Shown in pieces: positions 25,642 to 34,676 of a stretch of 64,000 nt of DNA. The notes below the pieces were generated by a model. That model was not told the origin of the DNA. It worked only from the letters and a program-made list of their open reading frames with translations, and made no database searches. A program made the translations under genes and the position numbers. The DNA lies in the NCBI RefSeq assembly GCF_017742835.1, contig NZ_CP072392.1, positions 1,141,388 to 1,205,387 of the forward strand. The letters are read 5' to 3'. Source of the DNA: Aquabacter sp. L1I39. GTDB taxonomy: Bacteria; Pseudomonadota; Alphaproteobacteria; Rhizobiales; Xanthobacteraceae. The stretch's first letter is position 1; each line of letters opens with the position of its first letter.

Positions 25642-26448
25642 ATGTTGATCCACGCCGGCTATGAGATCGCCTATACCTGCCCCCAGCCGACGCCCATGAT
25701 CCTGACGCTGAGCGTGCATCCCTCGCGGATCAACGATCTGGTCAGCCTTGACCGGGCGCATTTCGACCCGCCACTCGACGCCAACACCTATCACGACAGC
25801 TTCGGCAATTTCTGCCATGTCATCCAGGCCCCGGCTGGTCCGCTGACCATGCGCGCGGACTTCGTGATCCGCGACAGTGGCCTGCCCGACGACGTGGCCC
25901 CCGACGCGCCCCAGCATGCCCTCGGCGAGCTGCCGGTGGATGTGCTCATCTATCTGCTGGGCAGCCGCTATTGCGAGACCGACCGGCTGAGCCCCTTTGC
26001 CTGGTCCACCTTCGGCCATGTGGCCAAGGGTTGGCCGCTGGTGCAGGCCATCTGCGACTTCGTGCACGGCCACATCGTGTTCAACTATGCCCATGCCAGT
26101 CCGCTGAAGACCGCCTTCGATGCCTATACGAGCCGGCAGGGCGTCTGCCGCGACTTCGCGCACCTGGCCATTACGCTTTGCCGCTGCATGAACATTCCGG
26201 CACGCTACTGCACCGGCTATCTGGGCGATATCGGCGTGCCGCGGGACCCTGCGCCCATGGATTTCAGCGCCTGGTTCGAGGTCTATCTGGGCGATCGCTG
26301 GTACACGTTCGATGCCCGCCATAACAAACCGCGTATCGGCCGCATCCTCATGGCACGGGGACGCGACGCCACCGACGTGGCCATCGTGACCTCCTTCGGT
26401 CCGTCCACCTTGACGAACTTCAAGGTGGTCACGGACGAAAAATCCTGA
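25642..26448 (+). CDS. transglutaminase-like superfamily protein
   Basis: 268 aa from ATG 25642 (AGAGG upstream). The N-terminal ~140 residues are a beta-rich region (YEIAYTCPQPTPMILTLSVHPSR), then the papain-like core: YTSRQGVCRDFAHLAITLCRCMNIPARYCTGYL holds the catalytic Cys, and WFEVYLGDRWYTFDARHNKPRIGR holds the Asp. The residue where related proteins often have the catalytic His (H-A-W-x-E) is Ser here (DFSAWFEV). Such proteins are common beside peptidase genes in proteobacteria and may cut or cross-link peptide bonds. No peptidase neighbour is present. Function unknown. Confidence 0.82.
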   Translation: MLIHAGYEIAYTCPQPTPMILTLSVHPSRINDLVSLDRAHFDPPLDANTYHDSFGNFCHVIQAPAGPLTMRADFVIRDSGLPDDVAPDAPQHALGELPVDVLIYLLGSRYCETDRLSPFAWSTFGHVAKGWPLVQAICDFVHGHIVFNYAHASPLKTAFDAYTSRQGVCRDFAHLAITLCRCMNIPARYCTGYLGDIGVPRDPAPMDFSAWFEVYLGDRWYTFDARHNKPRIGRILMARGRDATDVAIVTSFGPSTLTNFKVVTDEKS

Positions 26449-26513
26449 CCGACCCGGCGTCAAAACATGGGTACGGACGCAAAGCCGCGCCCATGCCGCC
26501 ATTTTTGGAGAGA

Positions 26514-26549
26514 ATGAGCGCCACACTCATCCATTTCGTGCTATATTGA
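26514..26549 (+). CDS. possible 11-codon leader ORF
   Basis: ATG 26514 follows a strong Shine-Dalgarno sequence (GGAGAG) and encodes MSATLIHFVLY before TGA at 26547. The next gene's ATG (26555) comes 5 bases after this stop and has no Shine-Dalgarno of its own. A coupled leader peptide is possible; it may also be chance. Confidence 0.3.
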   Translation: MSATLIHFVLY

Positions 26550-26554
26550 ATTCC

Positions 26555-26746
26555 ATGAATGCAAAATTTGATACTTCCGGATGGGTCGAATTCATTGACG
26601 GCATCCGGACTCCCCGCGGGCGATTTCAGATCGTGCGCATCATGCCCTCCGATTCAGGCGAGCCGAAATATCGCGTGAAAGGCGAGAAGGAAGCGTTCGA
26701 GCGGATCGCCAGCGAGTCCGAATTGCGCCCTTGGTCGCAAATCTAG
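26555..26746 (+). CDS. small conserved hypothetical protein (63 aa)
   Basis: 63 aa, no membrane segment, with pattern DTSGWVEFIDGIRTPRGRF, MPSDSGEPKYRVKGEKEAFERI and a C-terminal SELRPWSQ. Balanced composition and codon use support a real protein. I think similar short proteins occur in other Hyphomicrobiales, but no domain is recognised. The alternative TTG 26546 would add three residues. No Shine-Dalgarno stands before ATG 26555; see the leader ORF just upstream. Confidence 0.6.
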   Translation: MNAKFDTSGWVEFIDGIRTPRGRFQIVRIMPSDSGEPKYRVKGEKEAFERIASESELRPWSQI

Positions 26747-26937
26747 AGCGCGATGCGATTTCGTAAAACCGCGCCTTGCTATCAACACAATAACACACTA
26801 GGTTGGGTTTGTCTGAATTTGACGGCTGAATTTTCGGCGCGCCACAGCGCCTGACGATAACTCCCTTCAATTTCTAAACTATCATTCGCCCCGTCAGGCC
26901 GGGTCGAATACACATGCGCGATTGAAAGGAAGTCGTC

Positions 26938-27147
26938 ATGAATTTCGGTACTGTCAAGTGGTTCAACGCCACCAAGGGTTTTGGTTTCATTCAGCCTGAC
27001 AATGGCGGATCGGATGTGTTCGTTCATATCTCCGCCGTGGAGCGCGCTGGCATGGCCGGCCTTGCCGAAGGCCAGAAGCTTCAGTTCGACATCGTCCGGG
27101 ACAACAAGTCCGGAAAGAGCTCGGCTGGAAACCTTCAGGTCGCTTGA
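26938..27147 (+). CDS. cold-shock domain protein (CspA family)
   Basis: 69 aa, a single cold-shock OB-fold. RNP1 is KGFGFI and RNP2 is VFVHIS, preceded by GTVKWFNATKGFGFIQPDNGG. Binds single-stranded RNA/DNA and melts RNA structure. Start ATG is preceded by AAGGAAG. About 190 bases of non-coding DNA lie upstream, long enough for the structured leader that many csp mRNAs carry, and a strong terminator follows at 27208, so it is a single-gene unit. Confidence 0.95.
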   Translation: MNFGTVKWFNATKGFGFIQPDNGGSDVFVHISAVERAGMAGLAEGQKLQFDIVRDNKSGKSSAGNLQVA

Positions 27148-27207
27148 TTGATTGGTCCAGCGGACCACGGATGTACTGGCCGCCGGATAATCTGATCTGT
27201 GATCAGG

Positions 27208-27239
27208 AAAAGCCCCTCCTCCTTGAGGTGGGGCTTTTT
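27208..27239 (+). terminator. rho-independent terminator of the cold-shock gene
   Basis: AAAAGCCCC pairs with GGGGCTTTT; after one T-T mismatch a further CCTC/GAGG stem closes a 3-base loop. The stem runs straight into TTTTT. It is the cleanest intrinsic terminator in the window, 60 bases after the csp stop. Confidence 0.9.
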
Positions 27240-27417
27240 GCTATCTGGCCACCGGCGCGTGGCGCCCGCGCGCCGCAGGATGCGGCACACGACCTGCCAT
27301 GTATCCGAAAAGCGGAAACTTCGCCGTCTCCGCGCCATAACTTGCGCATGTTAAATTTTGATTTTCTGGATCATCACTTCCACTGACGTTACGGCGCATG
27401 ATGTGGTAGGATGACAA

Positions 27418-27645
27418 ATGACACCGACAACACCCCATCAGAAACAGCAGTCGAGCGCCGAAAATCGCCGCCAGCTGGAAGAGTCCGTCTCTCGCGCCAT
27501 GGAGCGCTACAAGAGCGACTTCGAGGCCGTCCGCGCCAAGAGCGAGCGCCTGCGCATCGCCCGCGAAGCCCGCGACGATGCCAGCGCCCAGAAGGCGCCG
27601 GCCGATGCCGCCCCGGTCAAGAAGAAGCGTGCACGCAAGGCCTGA
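27418..27645 (+). CDS. small charged hypothetical protein (75 aa)
   Basis: 75 aa, strongly helical and charged: SSAENRRQLEESVSRAMERYKSDFEAVRAKSERLRIAREAR, then a low-complexity A/P/K tail ending VKKKRARKA. Probably a small nucleic-acid-associated or coiled-coil protein, but no family is recognised. ATG 27418 has GTAGGA a few bases upstream. Alone between the csp terminator and the convergent RND operon. Confidence 0.6.
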   Translation: MTPTTPHQKQQSSAENRRQLEESVSRAMERYKSDFEAVRAKSERLRIAREARDDASAQKAPADAAPVKKKRARKA

Positions 27646-27848
27646 GTGAGGGCACGCTCTCCCGGCCGCCCGCTCCCGTGCGGTGCCGGCGCAGCGTCGC
27701 AACCGATACCCTGCCGACGTGCGAAGGGCGCAAGGTTGTCCCTCGCGCCCCGTCTCCATGAAGATCCGCTCAGGACCACCTCTTCGGCCCCCACCATGTG
27801 CGCTTGCGCGACCGCGTGAGCCTGGTTGCGCCCGTAACGGAGAAGTGC

Positions 27849-30800
27849 CTATGCCGCGGGCGCAGAGGCGCCCTCCGCCGCGGTCTCTTCCACCTCGCGC
27901 TTATGGGTCTGCCCCATCAGCACATATGCCGCTGGCACCACATAGAGAGTGAAGAGCGTGCCGATGGCGAGGCCGGTGGCGATGACGAGGCCCAGATTAT
28001 AGCGGGACGCCGCGCCGGCGCCGGAGGCGAAGATTAGCGGCACCACGCCCAGCACCATGGCCGCCGTGGTCATCAGGATCGGCCGCAGCCGAAGCGTCGC
28101 GGCCGCCAGGATGGCCTCGCGCTTGGACTTGCCCTCCAATTGCAGTTCGTTCGCCACCTCCAGCATCAGGATGCCGTGCTTGCTGATGAGGCCCATCAAG
28201 GTGGTGAGGCCCACCTGCGTGTAGATGTTGATGCTCGCCCCGCCGATACCGAGGCTGATGAAGATCAGCGCTCCGGCCAGCGACATGGGCACGGAGAGCA
28301 GGATCACAACCGGGTCGCGGAAGCTGTTGAACAAGGCGGCCAGCGACAAGAAGATCACGATCAGGGCGAAGGCGAAGGTGGTGACGAAGCCGCCGCTCTC
28401 CTGCACGTATTGGCGTGAGGCGCCGCCAAAATCCAGCGTATAGCCCGGCGGCAGGGTGCGCTGGGCCAGATCCTTCAGCGCCGTGATGGCATCGCCCGTG
28501 GTGATGCCGGGCGCCACCACGCCGGCAATAGTGGCGGCATTGACCTGCTGGAAGTGGTTCAGCGATTCCGGCACCGTCTTGGTCTCGATCCGCGCCACCG
28601 TGGAGAGGGGAACCATGGTGCCGTCCGAGGTGCGGATATAATAATCAAGCACCTGATCCGTATTGAGGCGCGCCTCCTGCTGCACCTGGGGGATGACCTT
28701 GTAGGACCGCCCATCCAGGCTGAAATAATTCACATATCCGCCCCCCATGAGAGACGACAGCGCCCCGCCCACGTCACTCATGGACAATCCGAGCAGCGAG
28801 GTCTTCTCGCGGTCGATGACGATGGACGCCTGCGGCTGGTCGATCTTCAGATCATTGTTGAGGAAGATGAACAGCCCGGTGTCGAGGGCATCCTGGAGGA
28901 ACTTGGCCGCCACCGCATTCAGCTTGTCGAAGCCGTCGGAGGTGCCGATGACGATCTGCATGGGCAGGCCGTTGGAGCCCGGCAGCGGGGAGGTCTGGAA
29001 GGCGACGATCTTCTGCCCCGCCACCTGGTTCAGCTCCTGCTGGATCATGGGCTGGAGCTGCTTGGTGGTGGCCTTGCGTTCGTCCCAGGGCTTCAGCACC
29101 CAGCCGGCGATGCTGGTGCTCGGCGCCTCCACCTGGAACACCGTCTCGGTCTCCGGGTGCTTGGCGAAGGTCTCATAGGTCGCCCTGTTGTAAAGCAGCT
29201 TCTGCTGCAGAGTCGCATTGGGCGCCGAGATGCTCTGGGCGAGGATGATCCCCTGGTCCTCTTCCGGCGCCAGCTCGCTCTGCGCCGTGCCATAGAGCCA
29301 ATAGATGCTGGACAGCACCAGGCCCGCGAACACCGCGATGACCGGCAGATAATTCAGCGCGGAATCAAGCGAGCGGGAATAGGCGGCGGTCACCGCGCCC
29401 ATCACCTTGTCCACCGCCAACACCATGCGCGATTCCAGGTCACCGCCCGCATGATCCACCGGCTTCAGCATGTGGGCCGACATCATCGGCGTAAGCGTCA
29501 GCGCCACAATGGCCGAGATGGTCACCGCCCCCACCAGCGTGAAGGCGAATTCGGTGAACAGCGCGCCGGTGAGCCCGCCCTGGAAGCCGATGGGCACATA
29601 GACGGCGATCAGCACCACCGTCATGGCGATGATGGGATTGGCCAGTTGCCGCGCCGCCGCGAACGCCGCCGCACGGGCGCTCATACCCTCCTCCATGTGG
29701 TGGTTGACGCTCTCCACCACGATGATGGCGTCATCCACCACCAGCCCGATGGCCAGCACCAAGGCGAGCAAGGTCAACAGGTTGATGCTGAAGCCGAAGG
29801 CCAGCATCATCAGGAAGGTGCCGATCAGCGACAGCGGGATGGCGATGACCGGGATCAGCACCGAGCGCCAGGACCCCAGGAACGCGAACACCACCAGCGT
29901 GACGATGGCCAGCGCCTCCACGAGGGTGTGGATCACCTCCTCGATGGAGGAATTCACGAAGGCCGAGGCATCATAGATGACGCCCATGGTCAGACCGGTG
30001 GGCAGCTGCGCCTCGATGCCCGGCAGCGCCGCCCGCACGCCGGCAATCACGTCCAGCAGGTTGGCGGAGGGGGCGATCTGGATGCCGATGTAAACGGACT
30101 CGCGGCCGCTGAACATGGTGGCCGAATCGTAGTCGTCTGACCCCAGGGTGACGTTGGCCACGTCCTTCAGCCGCACCACCGCGCCGTTCGCCTGCTTGAC
30201 GATGAGGTTCTTGAACTCATCCACATTGTGCAGGCTGGTGGAGGCGGTGAGATTCACCTGCACCATCTGGCCCTTGGTGTTGCCGAGGCTGGCGATATAG
30301 TCGTTGTTGCTGAGCGCGGTGGAGACCTCGGAGGCGGTGACGCCATAGGCCGCGAGGCGGATGGGATCGAGCCAGGCGCGCATGGCGAAGGTCTTGCTGC
30401 CGAGCAACTCAGCCGTCTGCACGCCGGTCACGGCCTGCAGCTTGGGCTGCACCACGCGAATGAGGTAGTCGGTGATCTGGTTGGCAGCGATCGCATCGCT
30501 GCGGAAGCCAATATACATGGAATCGATGGTCTGCCCGACCTTCACGGTCAGCACCGGCTGCTGCGTGCCGGAGGGCAATTGGTTCAGCACCGAATTGACC
30601 TTGGTGTTGATCTCGGTCAGCGCCTTGCCGGTATCGTAGTTGAGCCGGAGGTTGACCGTGATGGTGCTGGTGCCGGTGGTGCTGGTGGAGGTCATGTAGT
30701 CAATGCCGTTCGCCTGGGCGATGGCATTTTCCAGCGGGGTCGTGATGAAGCCGGCCACCACGTCGGGATCTGCGCCGGGATAGGTCGTCGACACGGTGAC

Positions 30801-30935
30801 GATGGCGTTCTGGGTGCGCGGATATTGCAGGATCGGCATGGAGCTCATGGCCCTGAGGCCGAGCACCAGGATGAGGAGGCTGACGACAATCGACAGCACG
30901 GGCCGGCGGATGAAGATATCGGTGAAGGATGACAT
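27849..30935 (-). CDS. RND multidrug efflux pump, inner-membrane transporter
   Basis: 1028 aa, typical HAE1 family length with 12 membrane helices and two large periplasmic loops. N-terminus MSSFTDIFIRRPVLSIVVSLLILVLG, then TYPGADPDVVAGFITTPLENAI and the proton-relay helix LALVLAIGLVVDDAIIVVESVNHHMEEG with the conserved Asp pair. The second half has LMGLISKHGILMLEVANELQ. It resembles MexI/MexF-type pumps. It drives drug efflux with the proton gradient across the inner membrane as a trimer. Third gene of the operon after the outer-membrane and adaptor genes; divergent TetR regulator upstream. Confidence 0.95.
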   Translation of the reverse strand: MSSFTDIFIRRPVLSIVVSLLILVLGLRAMSSMPILQYPRTQNAIVTVSTTYPGADPDVVAGFITTPLENAIAQANGIDYMTSTSTTGTSTITVNLRLNYDTGKALTEINTKVNSVLNQLPSGTQQPVLTVKVGQTIDSMYIGFRSDAIAANQITDYLIRVVQPKLQAVTGVQTAELLGSKTFAMRAWLDPIRLAAYGVTASEVSTALSNNDYIASLGNTKGQMVQVNLTASTSLHNVDEFKNLIVKQANGAVVRLKDVANVTLGSDDYDSATMFSGRESVYIGIQIAPSANLLDVIAGVRAALPGIEAQLPTGLTMGVIYDASAFVNSSIEEVIHTLVEALAIVTLVVFAFLGSWRSVLIPVIAIPLSLIGTFLMMLAFGFSINLLTLLALVLAIGLVVDDAIIVVESVNHHMEEGMSARAAAFAAARQLANPIIAMTVVLIAVYVPIGFQGGLTGALFTEFAFTLVGAVTISAIVALTLTPMMSAHMLKPVDHAGGDLESRMVLAVDKVMGAVTAAYSRSLDSALNYLPVIAVFAGLVLSSIYWLYGTAQSELAPEEDQGIILAQSISAPNATLQQKLLYNRATYETFAKHPETETVFQVEAPSTSIAGWVLKPWDERKATTKQLQPMIQQELNQVAGQKIVAFQTSPLPGSNGLPMQIVIGTSDGFDKLNAVAAKFLQDALDTGLFIFLNNDLKIDQPQASIVIDREKTSLLGLSMSDVGGALSSLMGGGYVNYFSLDGRSYKVIPQVQQEARLNTDQVLDYYIRTSDGTMVPLSTVARIETKTVPESLNHFQQVNAATIAGVVAPGITTGDAITALKDLAQRTLPPGYTLDFGGASRQYVQESGGFVTTFAFALIVIFLSLAALFNSFRDPVVILLSVPMSLAGALIFISLGIGGASINIYTQVGLTTLMGLISKHGILMLEVANELQLEGKSKREAILAAATLRLRPILMTTAAMVLGVVPLIFASGAGAASRYNLGLVIATGLAIGTLFTLYVVPAAYVLMGQTHKREVEETAAEGASAPAA

Positions 30936-30947
30936 GGCTGCCTCCGC

Positions 30948-32069
30948 TCACTTGTCGATGATGGAGGGTGAGGGATTGTCGGTGGGCAGCACAGTGTTGT
31001 TGATCTTCACCTGCGATCCGTTGTGCAGCTTCATCTGCCCGGCCACCACCACTTCGTCCCCAGCGGCAAGGCCGGAGGTGACGGCGATCTGATCGCCGCG
31101 CGTTTCGCCGGTCTTCACGAACACCTGGCGGACGGCAAGGCCCGTGGCCGAGCCCTCCTTCTTCTCCACCACGAAAGCGATGTCGCCATAGGGATTGGCG
31201 GTGATGGCGGTCTGAGGCACCGTCACGAGGGGGCTCGGCGAGCCGACCGACACTTCCACCGTGGCGAACATGCCGGGCACCAGCCGATGGTCATCGTTAC
31301 GGAATTCAGCCCGCACCTGGACGTTGCGGGAGGTGGAATCCACCTTGGGGCTGATGGCCGTGATGGTGCCCTCGAAGGCCTGTCCCTGATAGGTGTCGAC
31401 GCTCGCCTTCACGGTCTGGCCGGTGCGCACCTCGGCCAGCGCCTGCTGGGGCAGATAGAAGTCGATGAAGATGGGGTTCAGCGACTGGAGGGTGACCACC
31501 GCCGTGCCTGCGCTGACATATTGGCCGAGATCCACGGAACGGATACCGAGCCGGCCGGAAAAGGGCGCGGTCAGGGTCTTCTTGTCCACCACCGCCTGCT
31601 GCTCGGCCACCTGGGCGAGCGCCTTCTTCAGGTTGGCGGTGTCGCTGTCGATGGTGGCCTGGCTGACCGCGTGGATCTTCAACTGCTCCTGGTCACGGTT
31701 GAGGATGATGGCGCTCACATTTGCGGTCGCCTTCAGCGCCTCGAGGTTCGCCAGTTCCTGCTCGTTACGCAGTTGAAGCAGGACTTGGCCCTCCTTCACC
31801 TCGTCGCCTGACTTGAAATTGAGCGCGGCGACGATGCCGGAGCTTTCCAGCGAGAGGTCTGCGCCCGCCTCCGCCCGCACGCTGCCCACCGCCTTGATGG
31901 TATCTTGCCAGGGCGTGACCGCCGCGGGCATGGTGGCCACCGTCTGCGGGGGGTCCTTCAGCGAGGCCAGCGCCTGCTTAATCATGGTCGCCTTGAACGT
32001 CTGGAAGCCGTAAAGCCCGCCGAAAATCAGGCCGACGGCGACCAACATCAGGATCATCCGCTTCTTCAT
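30948..32069 (-). CDS. RND efflux periplasmic adaptor (HlyD/MFP family)
   Basis: 373 aa with an N-terminal membrane anchor (MILMLVAVGLIFGGLYGF). Lipoyl-like half motifs flank the helical hairpin: VRAEAGADLSLESSGIVAALNFKSGDEVKEGQVLLQL and VDKKTLTAPFSGRLGIRSVDLGQYVSAGTAVVTLQ. The beta-barrel follows (GTITAISPKVDSTSRNVQVRAEF). It links the inner pump to the outer channel. It lies 12 bases before the pump gene. Confidence 0.94.
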   Translation of the reverse strand: MKKRMILMLVAVGLIFGGLYGFQTFKATMIKQALASLKDPPQTVATMPAAVTPWQDTIKAVGSVRAEAGADLSLESSGIVAALNFKSGDEVKEGQVLLQLRNEQELANLEALKATANVSAIILNRDQEQLKIHAVSQATIDSDTANLKKALAQVAEQQAVVDKKTLTAPFSGRLGIRSVDLGQYVSAGTAVVTLQSLNPIFIDFYLPQQALAEVRTGQTVKASVDTYQGQAFEGTITAISPKVDSTSRNVQVRAEFRNDDHRLVPGMFATVEVSVGSPSPLVTVPQTAITANPYGDIAFVVEKKEGSATGLAVRQVFVKTGETRGDQIAVTSGLAAGDEVVVAGQMKLHNGSQVKINNTVLPTDNPSPSIIDK

Positions 32070-32117
32070 GTGTCGTCTCTCATCGCAGGTGCGAGCGGGC
32101 CGTGGGGCGCCGGCGGT

Positions 32118-33674
32118 TCAGTGATCCTGGAAGTAGCCCGCGTGGGTGCGGGGCGTTGACTGGGCGGTCTGGTCCACGCGGTTCCACCACCCCCCGCCCA
32201 GCGCCTGGAACAGGGCCGCCGTGTCGGAGAAGCGCAGCGCCTGCGCCTTCACGCGGGCGATGACCGCCTGCTGGTAGTTCTGCTCGGAGGTGAGCACCGA
32301 GGGATAGGTGACAGCGCCGGCCAGATACTGGGTGCGCGAGATCTTCACGCTCTCCTGCGCGGCCCGCTCATAGGCCAGTTGCGCCTTCAGCGTGTCGGCA
32401 TCCGTCTGGATGGCGCGCAGCGCATCGGCCACGTCCTTGAAGGCGGAGATGACGGTGCTCTTATATTGCGCGAAAGCCTGCTCGCGGCTGGCGATGGCGG
32501 ATTCCTTGTCGTGGAACAACGTGCCGCCGTCGAACACCGTCTGCGCAGCGCTGGCGGCGATGCTCCAGGCGGCGGTGCCGGGATTGAAGAGGCTGTCGGG
32601 GGTGAGGCCCGCGCGCCCATAGCTGCCTGAAAGCTGGATCTGCGGGAGCATGTTCGCCACATTCACGCCGACCGTGGCGGTGGCCTTGTGCAGACTCGCC
32701 TCCGCCGAAGCGATGTCCGGCCGCTGCCGCACCAGGGCCGAGGGCAGGCTCACAGGGAGGTCGCGGGGCAAGGTGAGGCTGGCGAGCGTCACATGCTCGC
32801 CACGATCCTCGCTGGGCAGGCGACCCAGATAGGCCATGAGCTGGTTGCGCTGCTGGGCCAGTTGCTTCTGCAGCGGCGGCAAGGTGGCCTGCGTCTGGGC
32901 GAGATTGGACTGCTGGGAGAGCACGTCGGACTGCGTCACCGCGCCCAGCTCGAACTGGCGCTTGACCAGCGTCAGCTGTTCCTCCTCGGACTTGATGATG
33001 TCGTTGGTGGCATCGATCTGCGCCCGCAGGGACGCATCGGTTATGGCCGCGGTCACCACATTGGCGGTGAGGCTGAGATAGGTAGCTTCCAGCTGGTAGC
33101 GCTGATACTCGGCCTGCGCCTGCAAGGCCTCCACCTGGCGGCGGGTGCCCCCCCAAGCGTCGAGCGCATAGGTGACGCTGACCGAGGCGTTGTAGAGATT
33201 GTAGGGGCTGGTATTGCCGCTCTCGCCCTGGCTCGCGAGGGAGGAGACCTGACGGCTCGGGCTGCCGCTGGCCGAGACCTGGGGAAAGAGGGCCCCCTCC
33301 TCCGCCAGCGCATTCTCCCGCGCCGCGCGCAAGGCCGCCTGGGCGGCCGCGATGTCCGGGTGGTTGCGGACGGCCTCTTCCACGAAGGCGTTGATCTGCT
33401 TGTTGCGGAACACCCTCCACCATTCGCCGGGCAGGTCGCGGCCCTGTTGGAACGCCTGACTGGCACCACCATGCACGTCCGCCGAGGCGGTGGCCTGGGG
33501 CGGACCACCGGGGAGATAGCCGTTCACCCGCGGCGCGTCGGGAGCCACGAAGTCGGGGCCCACCATGCACCCGCTCAAGAGGAGCAGCGTGGAAAGCATG
33601 AGACCGCCCCTCAGCCAGGAGGGCCCCAAAGAGAGCGGGCGGTGATGGCAGTGAATCGATGGCACTGGCGGCAT
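32118..33674 (-). CDS. RND efflux outer-membrane lipoprotein (NodT/OprM family)
   Basis: 518 aa. A lipobox LLLLSGC puts the lipid-modified Cys near residue 36, followed by MVGPDFVAPDAPRVNGY. Two OEP repeats are seen (EEAVRNHPDIAAAQAALRAARENAL and VRQRPDIASAEASLHKATATVGVNVANMLPQIQLSGSYG). It forms the trimeric TolC-like channel of the pump. Position first in the operon is less common than the adaptor-first order. ATG 33674 lies beside the two palindromes; an internal ATG at residue 26 would also leave a full signal sequence. Confidence 0.9.
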   Translation of the reverse strand: MPPVPSIHCHHRPLSLGPSWLRGGLMLSTLLLLSGCMVGPDFVAPDAPRVNGYLPGGPPQATASADVHGGASQAFQQGRDLPGEWWRVFRNKQINAFVEEAVRNHPDIAAAQAALRAARENALAEEGALFPQVSASGSPSRQVSSLASQGESGNTSPYNLYNASVSVTYALDAWGGTRRQVEALQAQAEYQRYQLEATYLSLTANVVTAAITDASLRAQIDATNDIIKSEEEQLTLVKRQFELGAVTQSDVLSQQSNLAQTQATLPPLQKQLAQQRNQLMAYLGRLPSEDRGEHVTLASLTLPRDLPVSLPSALVRQRPDIASAEASLHKATATVGVNVANMLPQIQLSGSYGRAGLTPDSLFNPGTAAWSIAASAAQTVFDGGTLFHDKESAIASREQAFAQYKSTVISAFKDVADALRAIQTDADTLKAQLAYERAAQESVKISRTQYLAGAVTYPSVLTSEQNYQQAVIARVKAQALRFSDTAALFQALGGGWWNRVDQTAQSTPRTHAGYFQDH

Positions 33675-33679
33675 CCAAT

Positions 33680-33756
33680 CTGAACCGAACCGTACAGTTC
33701 AGCCATTGGTTAAGCTGCGCCATTGAAGGAGTCAAGATGGACCGAACTGTTCAGTT
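33680..33756. promoter_or_regulatory. two palindromic operators between efflux operon and TetR gene
   Basis: Site 1: CTGAAC (33680-33685) and GTTCAG (33697-33702) frame GAACCGTACAGTTC (33687-33700), palindromic apart from one mismatched pair. Site 2: AACTGTTCAGTT (33745-33756) is palindromic apart from its central two bases. Both share the AACTGT/CAGTT core. One site sits against the efflux gene start and the other about 18 bases before the TetR start, as expected for a self-regulating TetR repressor. Confidence 0.75.
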
Positions 33757-33773
33757 TTGATAAAGATCGCCCC

Positions 33774-34439
33774 ATGAGTGACCTCGACCCGACTCTCCCG
33801 CCGCCCACCGCGCTTGAGGAGCTGCGCCCCAAGGCGCGCGAAGCGCTGCTGGCGGCGCGCGCCGTTTTCCTGGAAGAAGGGTATGACGGCGCCAAGATGG
33901 ACACGATCGCGCGCGTCGCATCCTTGTCCAAGGCGACGCTCTATGCCCATTTCGCCAGCAAGAGCGATCTCTTCGAGGCGTTGATCCGGCACGAATGCCG
34001 CGCGGTGAATGCCAGCCTTTACAGGCCCGATCCGGGCAACCCCAGAATGACCGATGAACTGCGGAAGGTGGCTGCCAATTATCGCCAGATCTTCATCCAC
34101 AAGGCCGGCATCGAACTCTATCGGATCCTCGTTCCCGTGGCGCCCCGCTTCCCCCGCCTCGCCCGCACCTTCTATGCCGAGGGTCCATCAGCCACGATCC
34201 GGCAATTGGCTGATTATCTCGGCGTGTTGCGCGACACCGGCCGACTGCGCCTGCCCGATGCGGACCTGGCCGCGCGCCAGTTTCTCGCGCTGGTGACCGA
34301 AGACATCAAGCTCAATGGCGCGCTGGGCCTGCCCGCGGCCAGCGCCCGCCAGACCGAGAAGATCATCACCAGCGGCATTGCCATGTTCGTGAGCGTCTAT
34401 GCCGTCGCACAGCAGGACGAGAGAGTCACGGTGGACTGA
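33774..34439 (+). CDS. TetR family transcriptional regulator of the efflux operon
   Basis: 221 aa from ATG 33774. HTH about residues 20-65: EALLAARAVFLEEGYDGAKMDTIARVASLSKATLYAHFASKSDLFEALI, the TetR signature. The C-terminal ligand domain has the TetR_C pattern ELYRILVPVAPRFPRLARTFYAEGP of the AefR-like group. An upstream in-frame ATG at 33723 would place the operator inside the coding region, so I reject it. Probably represses the divergent RND genes and itself until a drug or metabolite binds (inference). Confidence 0.9.
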   Translation: MSDLDPTLPPPTALEELRPKAREALLAARAVFLEEGYDGAKMDTIARVASLSKATLYAHFASKSDLFEALIRHECRAVNASLYRPDPGNPRMTDELRKVAANYRQIFIHKAGIELYRILVPVAPRFPRLARTFYAEGPSATIRQLADYLGVLRDTGRLRLPDADLAARQFLALVTEDIKLNGALGLPAASARQTEKIITSGIAMFVSVYAVAQQDERVTVD

Positions 34440-34676
34440 TCGCAGGGGAGAGGAGCGACACCCAGGCCGATCCCCGGCCGGAAGAGCCTTTCAGGGGACC
34501 GGCCCGCTGGTCCCTCGCACCTCTGGGAGTGGGCGATCCATGGCAAAGCGTGGCCCAAGATCGCAATGGCTGCTCCCATCGCCGCGCGTCGGGAAAGGCC
34601 ACAGACCGGAACTCGCGTCGCCTCTCCGCGTTGGTTCTCGACACGCCTCATGGCCCTCTGCAACCCGGAGCCTGAA

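Noticed and set aside
26747..26937. Possible small RNA or repeat after the 63-aa gene (TCTAGAGCGCGATGCG region)
   Set aside because: No stable fold or second copy in the window seen; more likely the long leader of the cold-shock mRNA.
28554..30140. Plus-strand open frame of about 528 codons opposite the RND pump
   Set aside because: Translation is His/Arg/Gly-rich without any family pattern; the RND frame is unmistakable.
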